64,000 bases of DNA from Betaproteobacteria bacterium (GCA_027490755.1 JAIXXL010000005.1:1-64000); one strand, 5' to 3'. Counted from the first letter of the stretch, positions 26,314 through 38,215 are shown. Numbers and translations: made by a program. The notes: generated by a model from the sequence alone, not told the origin.

Positions 26314-27180
26314 CTAGTGAAGGCTACCAGTGCCATCGAATAGATTACCGGAGTTGAATACGGCGCCGAGCATCGAAGCGTCGAAGCGATAAGTCTGATT
26401 GCAGAACTCACAGTCGACGCGCAACTCGCCCTGCTCGTCGAGCACCGACTGCGCCTCCTCGCGACCGATCATGCGCAGCATGCCCTCGACCCGCTCGCGC
26501 GAGCAGCGGCAGCCGAAGCGCGGCTGGCGCGGGTCGTAGACGCGCAGGTCCTCCTCGTGGAACAGGCGGCGCAGAACCGTGACCGGCGGCGTGCCGAGCA
26601 GCTCGTCGGCGCCCAGCGTGGCCAGCAGCGCCCCGACCCGCTCCCAAGCGTCGGCGTCGGCGGAGGACTGGTCAGGCATGCGCTGCAGCAGCAGGCCGCA
26701 GGCGGAGGCGTCGTTGCTGGCCAGCAGCAGGCGCGTGGGGATCTGCTGCGAGCGGTCCATGTAGTCCTCGATGGCCGGGCCGACCGCGTCCGACTCCACC
26801 GGCACGATGCCCTGGTAGGGCTCACCGGCCAGGATGTCGAGCACCACGCTGAAGGTGCCGCGGCCGAGCAACTGCGCCAGCCCACCGGCCGGGGCATCGC
26901 CCTCCCAGTCGGCGGTGGCGCGAATGTCGAGGCTGTCGCGGGCCTCGGCCACTGCCAGCTTGAGCGCGCCCTGGCCCTGCAGTTGCAAGGCCACCGAACC
27001 CTCGAACTTTAGGCTGGCGGCCAGCAGCGCAGAGGCGGCCGTCATCTGGCCGAGGATGTCACGCACGGCAGAGGGATAGCTGCGGTGGGCGTTGATCGCG
27101 GCCCAGGTGTCCTGCAGGCGGACGATCTCGCCGCGGATGGCGGAATCGACAAAGTCGAAGCGGATCAGGGTGTCGGACAT
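26314..27180 (-). CDS. hslO: Redox-regulated chaperone Hsp33
   Basis: Hsp33 is a cytoplasmic holdase switched on by oxidative unfolding. The 288-residue protein (E. coli 292) has the N-terminal domain (IRFDFVDSAIRGEIVRLQ and so on), the linker, and a C-terminal zinc-binding switch with four cysteines in the usual CxC...CxxC arrangement (GCRCSRERV and CEFCNQTY). All four are present, so the redox switch should be intact. It ends with a short tail. Its neighbour upstream on the same strand is separated by 108 bases. Confidence 0.96.
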   Translation of the reverse strand: MSDTLIRFDFVDSAIRGEIVRLQDTWAAINAHRSYPSAVRDILGQMTAASALLAASLKFEGSVALQLQGQGALKLAVAEARDSLDIRATADWEGDAPAGGLAQLLGRGTFSVVLDILAGEPYQGIVPVESDAVGPAIEDYMDRSQQIPTRLLLASNDASACGLLLQRMPDQSSADADAWERVGALLATLGADELLGTPPVTVLRRLFHEEDLRVYDPRQPRFGCRCSRERVEGMLRMIGREEAQSVLDEQGELRVDCEFCNQTYRFDASMLGAVFNSGNLFDGTGSLH

Positions 27181-27288
27181 TGCCGGATTGTAGCCGCGCA
27201 GCCCCGCGAGACGGCGCCGGTGATGGACGGATCAGGCTGCCGGGGTGGTCACCGGCGGTTGTTGTGCATGCGCGCCTGGGTTGCGGGG

Positions 27289-28068
27289 TCAATCGCCTCG
27301 GGGGGTGCGCAGATTCGTCTCGATCTTGGCAAAGATGAGGTAGAGCGCGATCAGCATGAACAGGCCGAAGGCGATGGCCGCTGCGGTCGCCTGCCCGGTC
27401 AGCTTGGCGGCTGCCTCCAGCGCCTCGCGGGCCTTGGTCGCCTCCTCCTCGGAGATGCGGCTTTGCTCCGATTCCAGAAACTTGCCCCACGCCTTGCTGT
27501 GGAAGTTGCCCAACTCGTCATGCAGAAAGTTCTCCTGCAGCGCCGGCACCTTGCCGGACTTGATCAAGGCCTGCAGTGGCTTGGACTTGGCACCGGCACA
27601 GATGAAGTCCCGGCGCTCGTTGGCCCAGACCTCGCCCCAACCGTCGGCGTCACCACGCTCGTTGAGCCACTCGATCTCGCGCTTGAGAATCGAGTCCCAA
27701 TCCTGCTGCTCGAACAGTTCAGGGTGCGTGGCCTTGAGCGAATCCTTGGTGCAGGCGATGATCGCCTCGGCCTGTCTGTTGTAGCTGCCCTTCTGTGGCA
27801 CCTCGGGCGCGGCGTCGTCCTTCTCCTGCGGTTTCGGCTCGGCCTTGTCACCGTCGAGCGACTTCAGGTAGTCGTCAAACTTGATCTGCCCGGTAGCGGA
27901 ACGCGGCTCCGACGCCGAGCTGGGGTCACTTTTAAGCCAGTTGCCGAGGGCCATGGCGCCAAGCGCCAGCGCACCCACCAGCGACAGCGCCATCACGGCG
28001 AGCAGCACCCACTTGAAGATGCGCAGGAACAACTCCTCGACCCGGGTCTCCATCGAGTTGCCAGGCAT
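27289..28068 (-). CDS. Two-TM protein of unknown function
   Basis: A 259-residue protein I cannot assign. An N-terminal membrane helix (about residues 20-43, VLLAVMALSLVGALALGAMAL) and a C-terminal one (about 225-248, AAAIAFGLFMLIALYLIFA) enclose a charged region. That region includes an acidic Pro-rich linker (about 65-95), a Trp-rich segment (ILKREIEWLNERGDADGWGE), one Cys at IIACTKDS and one at DFICAG, and a coiled-coil-like stretch before the last helix. Start ATG 28068 has AAAGGAG spaced five bases before it; a longer frame upstream lacks such a site. It is divergent from mtfA. The two cysteines could pair if the middle is periplasmic. Confidence 0.8.
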   Translation of the reverse strand: MPGNSMETRVEELFLRIFKWVLLAVMALSLVGALALGAMALGNWLKSDPSSASEPRSATGQIKFDDYLKSLDGDKAEPKPQEKDDAAPEVPQKGSYNRQAEAIIACTKDSLKATHPELFEQQDWDSILKREIEWLNERGDADGWGEVWANERRDFICAGAKSKPLQALIKSGKVPALQENFLHDELGNFHSKAWGKFLESEQSRISEEEATKAREALEAAAKLTGQATAAAIAFGLFMLIALYLIFAKIETNLRTPRGD

Positions 28069-28220
28069 CTCGTCTCCTTTGGATGTTTTTTGGGAACAGC
28101 AGGACGGGCGAGTATATCCAGACCCGACGCCGGCCATGCCCGTCACTCCGGCCTGGCCCGGGGGCGGGCTGGGTTGTCGGTAACGGGTGCCGCGTTGGCC
28201 GAAGCCATTAGCATGCACGG

Positions 28221-28973
28221 ATGCTGAACTGGCTCCGCCGCCTCCGTGCCCCTGCCGAGATCGTCATCGACGAGCCGCACTGGGCACGCCTGCGCCGCCG
28301 ACTGCCGCTGCTGGACGGCATGGACGCGGGCGATCTGGCGCGGCTGCGGCAAACCAGCGGGCGCTTTCTGGCGACCAAGTCGGTCTACGGCGCGCGCGGC
28401 CTGGAGCTGGACAGCGACATGCAGCTGCTGATCGCGGCGCAGGCCTGCCTGCCGGTGCTCAACCTGGGGCTGGAGGCGTACGAGGGCTGGCAGGACGTGA
28501 TCGTCTACCCCGACGAGTTTGTGCCGGTGCTGGAGTGGACGGACGACGCCGGCGTACAGCACAGCCGCGCCGAACCGCGCATCGGCGAGGCCTGGGCGCG
28601 CGGGCCGCTGGTGCTGTCGTGGGCGGACGTGAAGGCCGGCGGCCGCGGCGACGGCTTCAACGTGGTGATCCACGAGTGCGCGCACAAGCTCGATATGCTG
28701 GATGGCGACGCCAACGGCTGCCCGCCACTGCACGCCGGCATGTCGCGGGCAGATTGGCACGCGGCGTGGTCGGCGGGGTTCGACATGTTCCGCGCGCGGA
28801 CGCAGCGCATGGCGTGGCTGGACCCCTACGCCGCCGAGAGCCCGGAGGAGTTCTTTGCGGTGATGAGCGAGGCGTTCTTCGAGCTGCCGTGGGAGGTGCG
28901 CGGCGCATTGCCGGACGTCTACCAGCAGCTGGTTGCGTTCTACCGGTGGGAGCCGATGGCGCGGGCGTCTTAA
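28221..28973 (+). CDS. mtfA: MtfA-type zinc peptidase (M90)
   Basis: MtfA in E. coli is a zinc aminopeptidase that binds the glucose-PTS repressor Mlc. This 250-residue protein (E. coli 265) shows the HExxH site as HECAH (His151, Glu152, His155) followed by KLDMLDG, the PEEFFAVMSEAFFE helix with the third zinc ligand region, and a typical N-terminal half (VYGARGLELDSDMQLLIAAQ and VIVYPDEFVP). The motifs are complete, so it should be active. Whether an Mlc partner exists cannot be judged here. recJ follows 36 bases later. Confidence 0.93.
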   Translation: MLNWLRRLRAPAEIVIDEPHWARLRRRLPLLDGMDAGDLARLRQTSGRFLATKSVYGARGLELDSDMQLLIAAQACLPVLNLGLEAYEGWQDVIVYPDEFVPVLEWTDDAGVQHSRAEPRIGEAWARGPLVLSWADVKAGGRGDGFNVVIHECAHKLDMLDGDANGCPPLHAGMSRADWHAAWSAGFDMFRARTQRMAWLDPYAAESPEEFFAVMSEAFFELPWEVRGALPDVYQQLVAFYRWEPMARAS

Positions 28974-29009
28974 GTGGGGGCAGCCCCCTACAGTTGTTGG
29001 CAGAATCCA

Positions 29010-30728
29010 ATGATGACGATCTCTCGCCGCACCACCCCAAACGACGTTGCCGAACGCCTGCAAACGCACGCCGCATCCCCCCTCCTCGCCCGCCTGTTCG
29101 CTGCCCGCGGCATCAGCGCGCCGGAGCAACTGGAGCACGAGTTGGCGCGGCTGCTGCCGTTCGAGGGCATGCGCGGAATCGACGCTGCTGCTGGCCGGCT
29201 CGCGGAAGCCATCCGTGACCAGCAGCGCATCCTCATCATCGGTGACTACGACGCCGACGGCGCGACCGCCACCGCGCTGGGCGTGCTCGGGCTGCGGGCG
29301 ATGGGCGCGCAGGTGGACTTCCTCATCCCCGACCGGCTCACGCTGGGCTACGGGCTGTCGCCCGGCGTGGTCGAGATCGCTGCCGGTATGCAGCCAGACC
29401 TGCTGGTCACCGTGGACAACGGCATCGCCGCCTTCGACGGCATCGCTGCGGCGCAGGCGCGCGGTATAGAGGTGCTGGTGACCGACCACCACCTGGCCGG
29501 CGAACGTGTGCCAGGCTGCATCATCGTCAACCCCAACCAGCCCGGCTGCGGCTTTCCCAGCAAGTGCATCGCCGGGGTGGGGGTGATGTTCTACGTGCTG
29601 ATGGCGCTGCGGGCGCGGCTGCGGGCTGAGGGCCGGCTGCCCAACGGCCCAGACGGCCGCACTGGCGGGCCGAATCTGGCGCAGTGGCTCGACATCGTCG
29701 CGCTCGGCACCATCGCCGACGTCGTCCGACTCGATCACAACAACCGCATCCTGGTGGCGCAGGGGCTGGCACGCATCCGCGCTGGCCGGGCTCGACCGGG
29801 GTTACTGGCGCTGCTGCGCGTGGCTGGCCGCGACCACACGCGCTGCAGCAGCACCGACATCGGCTTCGCGCTGGGGCCGCGCATCAACGCCGCCGGCCGC
29901 ATCGCCGAGATGCGCATCGGCATCGACTGCCTGCTCGCCGACGACCCCGCCGAGGCCGACCGGCTGGCGCAACGACTGGACCGCATCAACCGCGAACGGC
30001 GAGACCTGCAGGCCGACATGCTGGAGCAGGCGCAGGCGGCGTTGGAGGGCGTGGACGTGGCCGAAGGCGCCAGCATCTGTCTCTACGACGCCGACTGGCA
30101 CACCGGTATCGTCGGCCTGCTGGCTGGGCGCCTGAAGGAGGCGCACCACCGGCCGACCATCGTCTTCGCGCCGGACGCCAACGGCGTGCTGAAGGGCTCG
30201 GGGCGGTCGATCCCCGGCCTGCATCTGCGCGACGCCATCGATCTGGTCGACCGCCGCTGCCCCGGCCTGATCAAGCAGTTCGGCGGCCACGCGGCGGCGG
30301 CCGGGCTGAGCCTGGCCAAGGATGGCTGGGAGACGTTCGCCGAGGCCTTCGAGGCGGTGTGCGCGGAGACGCTGGACGCGGCGGCACTTTCACGAGTGGT
30401 AGAGAGCGACGGCGAACTGGCCGTAGCCGAGTGCGATATCGGCAGCATCCGTGCACTGGACGACGTGCCGTGGGGACAGGGCTTCCCGCCACCGTCCTTC
30501 GACGGCATCTTCGAGGTGCTGCAGCAACGGGTGGTGAGTGGCGGGCACCTCAAGATCACCCTTCTGCATCGGGACACCTACGGCGCCAAGGCGCGCCGCG
30601 ACGCCATCCTGTTCGGTCGTGCGGAACCGGTACCAGATCGCATCCGTGGCGTTTACACGCCGTCCGTCAACCAATGGAACGGGCGGGTGAGCGTGCAGTT
30701 CACACTGCAGCACTGGGATGTGGCCTAG
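29010..30728 (+). CDS. recJ: Single-stranded-DNA-specific exonuclease RecJ
   Basis: RecJ degrades single-stranded DNA 5' to 3' in recombination and mismatch repair. The 572-residue protein (E. coli 577) holds the DHH-family motifs in order: GDYDADGATATALG, VTVDNGIAAFDG, VTDHHLAGERVPGC, and later DTHIG-type region and DHHA1 motif FGGHAAAAGLSL, then an OB-fold C-terminus. ATG 29010 (a second ATG follows at once) is preferred to the upstream GTG at 28974, whose extra residues lack family likeness. In the same direction as mtfA. Confidence 0.95.
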   Translation: MMTISRRTTPNDVAERLQTHAASPLLARLFAARGISAPEQLEHELARLLPFEGMRGIDAAAGRLAEAIRDQQRILIIGDYDADGATATALGVLGLRAMGAQVDFLIPDRLTLGYGLSPGVVEIAAGMQPDLLVTVDNGIAAFDGIAAAQARGIEVLVTDHHLAGERVPGCIIVNPNQPGCGFPSKCIAGVGVMFYVLMALRARLRAEGRLPNGPDGRTGGPNLAQWLDIVALGTIADVVRLDHNNRILVAQGLARIRAGRARPGLLALLRVAGRDHTRCSSTDIGFALGPRINAAGRIAEMRIGIDCLLADDPAEADRLAQRLDRINRERRDLQADMLEQAQAALEGVDVAEGASICLYDADWHTGIVGLLAGRLKEAHHRPTIVFAPDANGVLKGSGRSIPGLHLRDAIDLVDRRCPGLIKQFGGHAAAAGLSLAKDGWETFAEAFEAVCAETLDAAALSRVVESDGELAVAECDIGSIRALDDVPWGQGFPPPSFDGIFEVLQQRVVSGGHLKITLLHRDTYGAKARRDAILFGRAEPVPDRIRGVYTPSVNQWNGRVSVQFTLQHWDVA

Positions 30729-30923
30729 TGATCGCCGGCCGGGCTGTTGGCCAGATCAAGGGGAATGCAGAGGCCCGCTTCGCGGATGAACTTCCACAAC
30801 ACCTTGGTCCGTCGAATGGAGTACATCACCGTCGCCGTGCCAGTCCCCATGCCCGGCAGATCCCATATGCCGGCAGAGATCCCGGTCGGCGGTGACCCCG
30901 GCCTGGCCATCGGAACTCTCCGC

Positions 30924-31445
30924 CTAACGGTCAATCGCGACTCGCTTGCCGGTCAGTTCATCGACCAACCATCGCAGCGAGAACGCCCAAGCCTTTCCTT
31001 TTACCGCTTCGAGGAGGGAAGCGAGGTGCCCCGGCAGCCAGAAGTTGTCATCATCCAGGTAGGCCACCCGCCGTGAGTTGGCCATGAAGCTGAGAATCGC
31101 GCGGAGAGAACCCCAATCGCTCGCCGAATGGACACCACCATTTCGAAGCGACGTAGAGTGAGGCAACTGCAGCAAACACACGGCGACGTTACCGGAGCGA
31201 CGTCCGATCAGATCGAGAAGGTCTTCAAGAGCCCCTCTGGCGACGTCAACCCCGATAAGAATCTGGATACGGCCGATCCCCTACTGCGCGTAGACCGACT
31301 GCACGGCCCGGAGCAGTTCCGGGCGCAGTTTCGTCGGGATAACCACCGCGACGTCGGCGGGAAGCTGCGGACCGGTGTCATCGAAAAAGTAGCTCGCGCA
31401 GTACATGGGTAATGGAATGTCTGGTCGCCCTGTCGCAAGGTTGAT
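30924..31445 (-). pseudogene. Broken family-2-like glycosyltransferase
   Basis: On the minus strand one frame reads RPDIPLPMYCASYFFDDTG, then DVAVVIPTKLRPELLRAVQS, a typical GT-A opening, then an in-frame TAG at 31283-31281, then continues as GRIQILIGVDVARGALED and MANSRRVAYLDDDNFWLPGH with the DDD-type metal/nucleotide motif and LASLLEAVKGKAWAFSLRWL. It ends at a stop at 30924, far short of a complete enzyme (only about 160 residues remain). So there is both an internal amber and loss of the 3' part. A fragment in another frame (about 30730-30920, GTGTATVMYSIRRTK) may be the detached C-terminus. Bases 31446-31606 hold no feature I recognise. Confidence 0.7.
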
Positions 31446-31606
31446 CCAATGTCTCTTCAATCAGCCAATCCAGCCAACGGTTCCCCGAGGAATCGCGGCC
31501 GCACGCAAACGGGTCTCGCGACTTGGCCCGGGACTGACGGTGGAAAGCTCCCAGACCTTGGAACCAAGTCAAAGCCGCCCGGGCGCGTGAGGTAGACCAT
31601 CGGGAG

Positions 31607-34387
<2,781 letters not shown>

Positions 34388-34490
34388 TCGACTCGCATCG
34401 CCTGCCTGCGCTGGTCGGCTGGCGAGCGCCGCGCGACGTCTCTGTGCAGCCTGATAGACTCATCGCTGATTGCACGATAAGTCTTCATAC

Positions 34491-35546
34491 ATGTCTGCCG
34501 CAGCACGAAACGACCCGTCAATGGTGTTAGCGACCTTCCGGCTACTCAACACGCCAGCGGCCGCTGTGCCGCAAGAGGCCGCAGTGCTCCTCTGCGAGGG
34601 GCCGCCGCGGGCATGGTTCATCTTGGACCCTGGCATTGCAGGCGCATTGCTGCGTTCCGATCGGGTGATCCCAACCTCGGGACAGCGTTACTACGCAGCG
34701 GTGTCGGGCCTCGCCCGCAGCGACTTTCCGCTGCTGAGCGAGGCGTTCGAACGCACGCCCCTCTCTCTCAGCGGCAGCGCACACCGCGATGCGCGTTCGA
34801 GAATCACGCCCCTCTACCGGCGGGTGGAGGCCGGGATAGACCATTGGATCGACGCGTTCTGTGCCGCCTACCTTGAGGATCTGCGCACCCGTATTGCACC
34901 GGACCTCATGCAGGCGGCCTCGGACTTCAGCGACCGGGTCAGCCGCGCGATGGCGGCCAGAGAACTCGACATCGGCTGGCAGGAAATCCCGCCAGTCCCC
35001 AACGAGATCTTCATGCTTTTCCCCAGCGCCGCCCGCTTGCGACAAATCGAGGAGAAGTTCGCCGCGATCCATGACATGGTGACCACCTGCCTGCGAAGTC
35101 AGGGGCGGGATTCGGAGGACTTCTGGCCCATCTTTACGTTGATGATGATGAATCGTGACGCGATGCAAGGTACTCTCGCGCACATGTTTTGCCATCTGGC
35201 GCGTGGAACGGTTCTCGGGTCAGCATCGGAATGCGCGATCGCGGCGAGCAACGTCAGTCTGCTGCAATGCCGCGAGGTGGTCGAGGACTGCGAGATCGCT
35301 GGCCACTCCTGGTCATGCGGCGATCTTCTCCAGATTTCGCCCTATCTGCTGCACCAGCGCGCCCCGCCGCCAGCAGGAACCGACTTCACGTTCGGGGCCG
35401 GACCGCACGCCTGCCCGGGTCGCAAGCTGAGCCTGCGCATCCTGGATGCGCTCATCAGGGCGTTGCGCACCCAACCTCTGCCCGAAGGTTTTTTCATCCC
35501 GATCCCCCGACTTTTCCGACAGATCATCTTGACAGCCGAAACATGA
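34491..35546 (+). CDS. Divergent, shortened cytochrome P450
   Basis: A 351-residue P450-like protein, shorter than the usual 400. The haem-ligand loop is complete (FTFGAGPHACPGRKLSLRIL, Cys308). Other core marks are altered. In the I helix, where D/E-T-T is usual, it reads NRDAMQGTLAHM, with Ala-Met in place of the Thr pair. In the K helix, the ExxR position reads as ECAI, with no Arg. The stretch between sheet 1 and the haem loop (HQRAPPPAGTDFTFG) is about a dozen residues shorter than usual. It should bind haem, but ordinary oxygen activation is doubtful. It overlaps the acyl carrier protein gene by ATGA. Bacterial P450s acting on carrier-bound acyl groups are known (BioI-like, NikQ-like), which fits the neighbours. 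Confidence 0.82.
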   Translation: MSAAARNDPSMVLATFRLLNTPAAAVPQEAAVLLCEGPPRAWFILDPGIAGALLRSDRVIPTSGQRYYAAVSGLARSDFPLLSEAFERTPLSLSGSAHRDARSRITPLYRRVEAGIDHWIDAFCAAYLEDLRTRIAPDLMQAASDFSDRVSRAMAARELDIGWQEIPPVPNEIFMLFPSAARLRQIEEKFAAIHDMVTTCLRSQGRDSEDFWPIFTLMMMNRDAMQGTLAHMFCHLARGTVLGSASECAIAASNVSLLQCREVVEDCEIAGHSWSCGDLLQISPYLLHQRAPPPAGTDFTFGAGPHACPGRKLSLRILDALIRALRTQPLPEGFFIPIPRLFRQIILTAET

Positions 35547-35818
35547 CCCAAGCCAGCCAACCTCCGGAGTTGGACCGACTCCCCGAAATCATCGAGTTCT
35601 CGGTGCAGCACCTTGAACTCGACATCGAGCCGGCCAAGGCCGCCAACGAATCCCTCGCCGCACTGGGCATCGACTCGCTCGAACTCCTCTCACTCACGGG
35701 CGCGCTGGAGGAGACCTTCGGCGTCACCTTCGACCCTGATCGTCTTCAGGATGCTGCCAAGGCCAGCAAGCCCCTGACCCTTGCCGAGACGCTTTGCCTG
35801 ATGGCTTCGGCGTCATGA
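35543..35818 (+). CDS. Acyl carrier protein
   Basis: A 91-residue carrier protein with the phosphopantetheine site LGIDSLELLSL (Ser45), an acidic helix II region, and ETFGVTFDPDRLQD typical of ACP helix III. It is longer than E. coli AcpP (78) by extra N-terminal residues. The ATG overlaps the P450 stop and its own stop overlaps the next start (ATGA both times), so all three are translated as a unit. No ketosynthase, acyl-CoA or acyl-AMP ligase, or phosphopantetheinyl transferase is in the window, so the loading step is not encoded here. Confidence 0.9.
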   Translation: MTQASQPPELDRLPEIIEFSVQHLELDIEPAKAANESLAALGIDSLELLSLTGALEETFGVTFDPDRLQDAAKASKPLTLAETLCLMASAS

Positions 35819-36891
35819 CGACTGCCAGGCGTCCCGCCGCGGGCCATCACCTTTTCTGGAGTACTGGCGAGGGCAAGTTGCTGCACTATCGGGTTCGGGG
35901 ACGGAACGGGCAGGTCCCCGCCACCCGTGACATCTCCATCTGGAGCTTGCGAAAAAGGTTCCCGCTGTTCGTGCAGTGGCTCTCGCTCGCTCGCACGTTG
36001 CGCACGGGCACCATCCATCGCCGCACCCATAGCCTCGCGGTGGCGGCCCTTGCCGCGATCGGTGAGGACCGACCCCGCGAACCCGAGGTCAAGTTGCCCC
36101 TGGAGTCGCGCCGCTCGCTTTTCGGCATGCTCATGCTGGGCCCGCAGCGTGCTATCGCCCGCATGGCGGAGCGCCTGCAGACGGTCGGCAGCACACTCAC
36201 CCCCAACTACCGCAAGATGCTCTCGGCCCTCACTCCGGCGTTCGATGACGCGGCAGACCTGCCCTTCCTCACCTGCCGACCGAACATCTATCTCTGGCTC
36301 CCTCCCGGGAGCGAGAACGAGTCGCGGGTACTGGTCTGTTTCTGTACGAGCAGCAACTCGCTCAACGCGCCGTTGCCGGTCGCACACGCGGCGCTTGCCG
36401 CTCGTGGCGTACCCATCTGCTACGTGTTCAACCGCAAGGGGCGCTTCGCCCACAAGGGCCTCCCCGGAATGGATGCGGACCTGTCGGCGCGCGCCATCGG
36501 CCACTTGCTCGACCGACTCGGCCTGCCCGAGCGCTATGGCCTCGGTACCTCGCTGGGCGGCTACACCGCGTGCCGATACGCCGCCGGGCTGGGTTTGCGG
36601 AGGGTGCTCAACTTTTCCGGTTGGCCGGACAAGGGCAACGAGGCATATACCGACCTCGAGTGCATGAACAAGGCCCTCGGCACATTTCCACTGGACGGCA
36701 TACTCACGGTGCTCTCGAGCACCGATGCCAATGACCGTTCCATCGTTGAGTCCTACGACAAGGGTGGCTTTGTCACACAGCGCGTACTCCTCGACACACC
36801 GACGCATGGCTCGCTGCTGGGCGCGATCATCGAAGACCGTCTGGACGGCCTCCTCGGCTGGCTCCTTGAGGGCCGAGCCCTGGAAAACTGA
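35815..36891 (+). CDS. Alpha/beta-hydrolase-fold protein
   Basis: A 358-residue protein whose C-terminal half (about residues 160-350) is an alpha/beta hydrolase: VLVCFCTSSNSLNAPLPVAH as strand and oxyanion region, nucleophile elbow GLGTSLGGYTA with Ser246, and a late His in TPTHGSLLGAI. An acid in the TDANDRS loop near residue 305 could complete the triad. The N-terminal half (about 1-155) is basic and mostly helical and has no family I know. Because it overlaps the ACP gene, a thioesterase or acyltransferase acting on the carrier-bound group is the simplest reading. No signal peptide, so cytoplasmic. Confidence 0.75.
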   Translation: MTTARRPAAGHHLFWSTGEGKLLHYRVRGRNGQVPATRDISIWSLRKRFPLFVQWLSLARTLRTGTIHRRTHSLAVAALAAIGEDRPREPEVKLPLESRRSLFGMLMLGPQRAIARMAERLQTVGSTLTPNYRKMLSALTPAFDDAADLPFLTCRPNIYLWLPPGSENESRVLVCFCTSSNSLNAPLPVAHAALAARGVPICYVFNRKGRFAHKGLPGMDADLSARAIGHLLDRLGLPERYGLGTSLGGYTACRYAAGLGLRRVLNFSGWPDKGNEAYTDLECMNKALGTFPLDGILTVLSSTDANDRSIVESYDKGGFVTQRVLLDTPTHGSLLGAIIEDRLDGLLGWLLEGRALEN

Positions 36892-36937
36892 GCCCTGGCG
36901 AGGCGCCGCCCTTCGAAGACCCACCCCCACTGCCATC

Positions 36938-38215
36938 ATGCGCATCCTCTTCGTTCATCAGAACTTCCCGGGCCAGTTCAAGCACCTGGCGCCCGAGCTG
37001 GTCAAGCGCGGACACCACGTGGTGGCCACCAGCATGCGGCGCGACTCGCCAAAGATTTGGAACGGCTTGCAGGTCGTCCGCTATCAGGCGGCCCGCTCAT
37101 CGACCAAGGACATCCACCCCTGGGTCACCGACATCGAGACCAAGGTCATCCGCGGGGAAGGGTTCTTCCGCCTCGCGCTCAAGCTGCGCGAGCAGGGCTT
37201 CGAACCTGATCTGGTGATCGCCCACCCGGGCTGGGGCGAGACCCTCTTCGTCAAGGATGTATGGCCTCGCGCCAAGCTCGCCATCTACTGCGAGTTCTTC
37301 TACCGCAGCCACGGCGCGGATTCCAACTTCGACCCGGAGTTCCCCTTGACCGACCCGGGCGACTCGTGCCGCATCCGCCTCAAGAACGTCAACAACATCC
37401 TCCATTTCGACTTGGCCGATGCGGCCATCTCCCCCACGCACTGGCAGGCGAGCACCTTCCCGGAGCCCTTCCGCAGCAAGATCCGCGTCATCCATGACGG
37501 TGTCGACACCGCACACCTCAACCCCGACCCGGAAGCGCGCGTGACCCTGACGCGGGAGCCGGCCCCGGGCAGTGCGGCCGATGCCGCACGCAACGTGACG
37601 CTGTCGCGGCAGGATGAGGTGCTCACCTTCGTCAATCGCAACCTGGAGCCCTACCGCGGCTTCCACACCTTCATGCGGATGCTCCCCGATCTGCTGGCGG
37701 CCCGGCCCGGCCTGCAGGTTGTGGTGGTTGGGGGCGATGGCGTCAGTTACGGCTCGAGCCCCAAGGGTGGCGGCACCTGGAAGGCGGTCATGCTGCGCGA
37801 GATGGGGCACCGCATCAGCCCGGCCGACTGGGATCGTGTCCACTTCGCGGGCAAGGTGCCCTACCCGGACTTCGTCAGGTTGCTGCAGGTCAGCACCGTT
37901 CATCTCTACCTCACCTACCCCTTCGTGCTGAGTTGGTCCCTGATCGAGGCGATGTCCTGTGCCTGCGCGATCGTGGCCAGCGACACGCCGCCCCTGCTGG
38001 AGGCGATCGAGGATGACGTCACCGGCCGTTTGGTCGATTTCTTCGACACGAGCCGGATGCTCGGGGCGGTGATCGAGCTGCTGGACGACCCGGGCGCGCG
38101 GCGCCGACTGGGCGAGGAGGCGCGTAAGCGGGCGCTTTCCAGTTACGATCTGCGCACCCGGTGCCTCCCCGCCCAGGTCGAATGGGTGGAGGAACTCCTG
38201 AAGCCCGACCACTAA
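36938..38215 (+). CDS. GT4-type glycosyltransferase
   Basis: A 425-residue GT-B glycosyltransferase opening MRILFVHQNFPGQFKHLAPE, with the phosphate-binding FVNRNLEPYRGFHTFMRMLP in place of the more common GRL loop, GGDGVSYGSSPKGG, and the donor-site motif FVLSWSLIEAMSCACAIVAS. The family includes sugar transferases of polysaccharide and natural-product glycosylation. The ATG at 36938 begins exactly at the conserved N-terminus. It follows the hydrolase by 46 bases and the next glycosyltransferase by 8 bases downstream, so it is probably part of the same transcript. Confidence 0.88.
   Translation: MRILFVHQNFPGQFKHLAPELVKRGHHVVATSMRRDSPKIWNGLQVVRYQAARSSTKDIHPWVTDIETKVIRGEGFFRLALKLREQGFEPDLVIAHPGWGETLFVKDVWPRAKLAIYCEFFYRSHGADSNFDPEFPLTDPGDSCRIRLKNVNNILHFDLADAAISPTHWQASTFPEPFRSKIRVIHDGVDTAHLNPDPEARVTLTREPAPGSAADAARNVTLSRQDEVLTFVNRNLEPYRGFHTFMRMLPDLLAARPGLQVVVVGGDGVSYGSSPKGGGTWKAVMLREMGHRISPADWDRVHFAGKVPYPDFVRLLQVSTVHLYLTYPFVLSWSLIEAMSCACAIVASDTPPLLEAIEDDVTGRLVDFFDTSRMLGAVIELLDDPGARRRLGEEARKRALSSYDLRTRCLPAQVEWVEELLKPDH

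Noticed and set aside
35189-35542. Long upstream extension of the ACP frame
   Set aside because: It overlaps the P450 gene in another frame and lacks ACP likeness; ATG 35543 gives a normal carrier protein.
34470-36891. HlyC-type acyltransferase for RTX activation
   Set aside because: The alpha/beta hydrolase has a GTSLGG elbow and a late His, unlike the small HlyC/TACAN fold; no other candidate is present.
36725-36937. Earlier start for the first GT4 gene of the cluster
   Set aside because: Overlaps the hydrolase gene, and the conserved N-terminus begins at ATG 36938.
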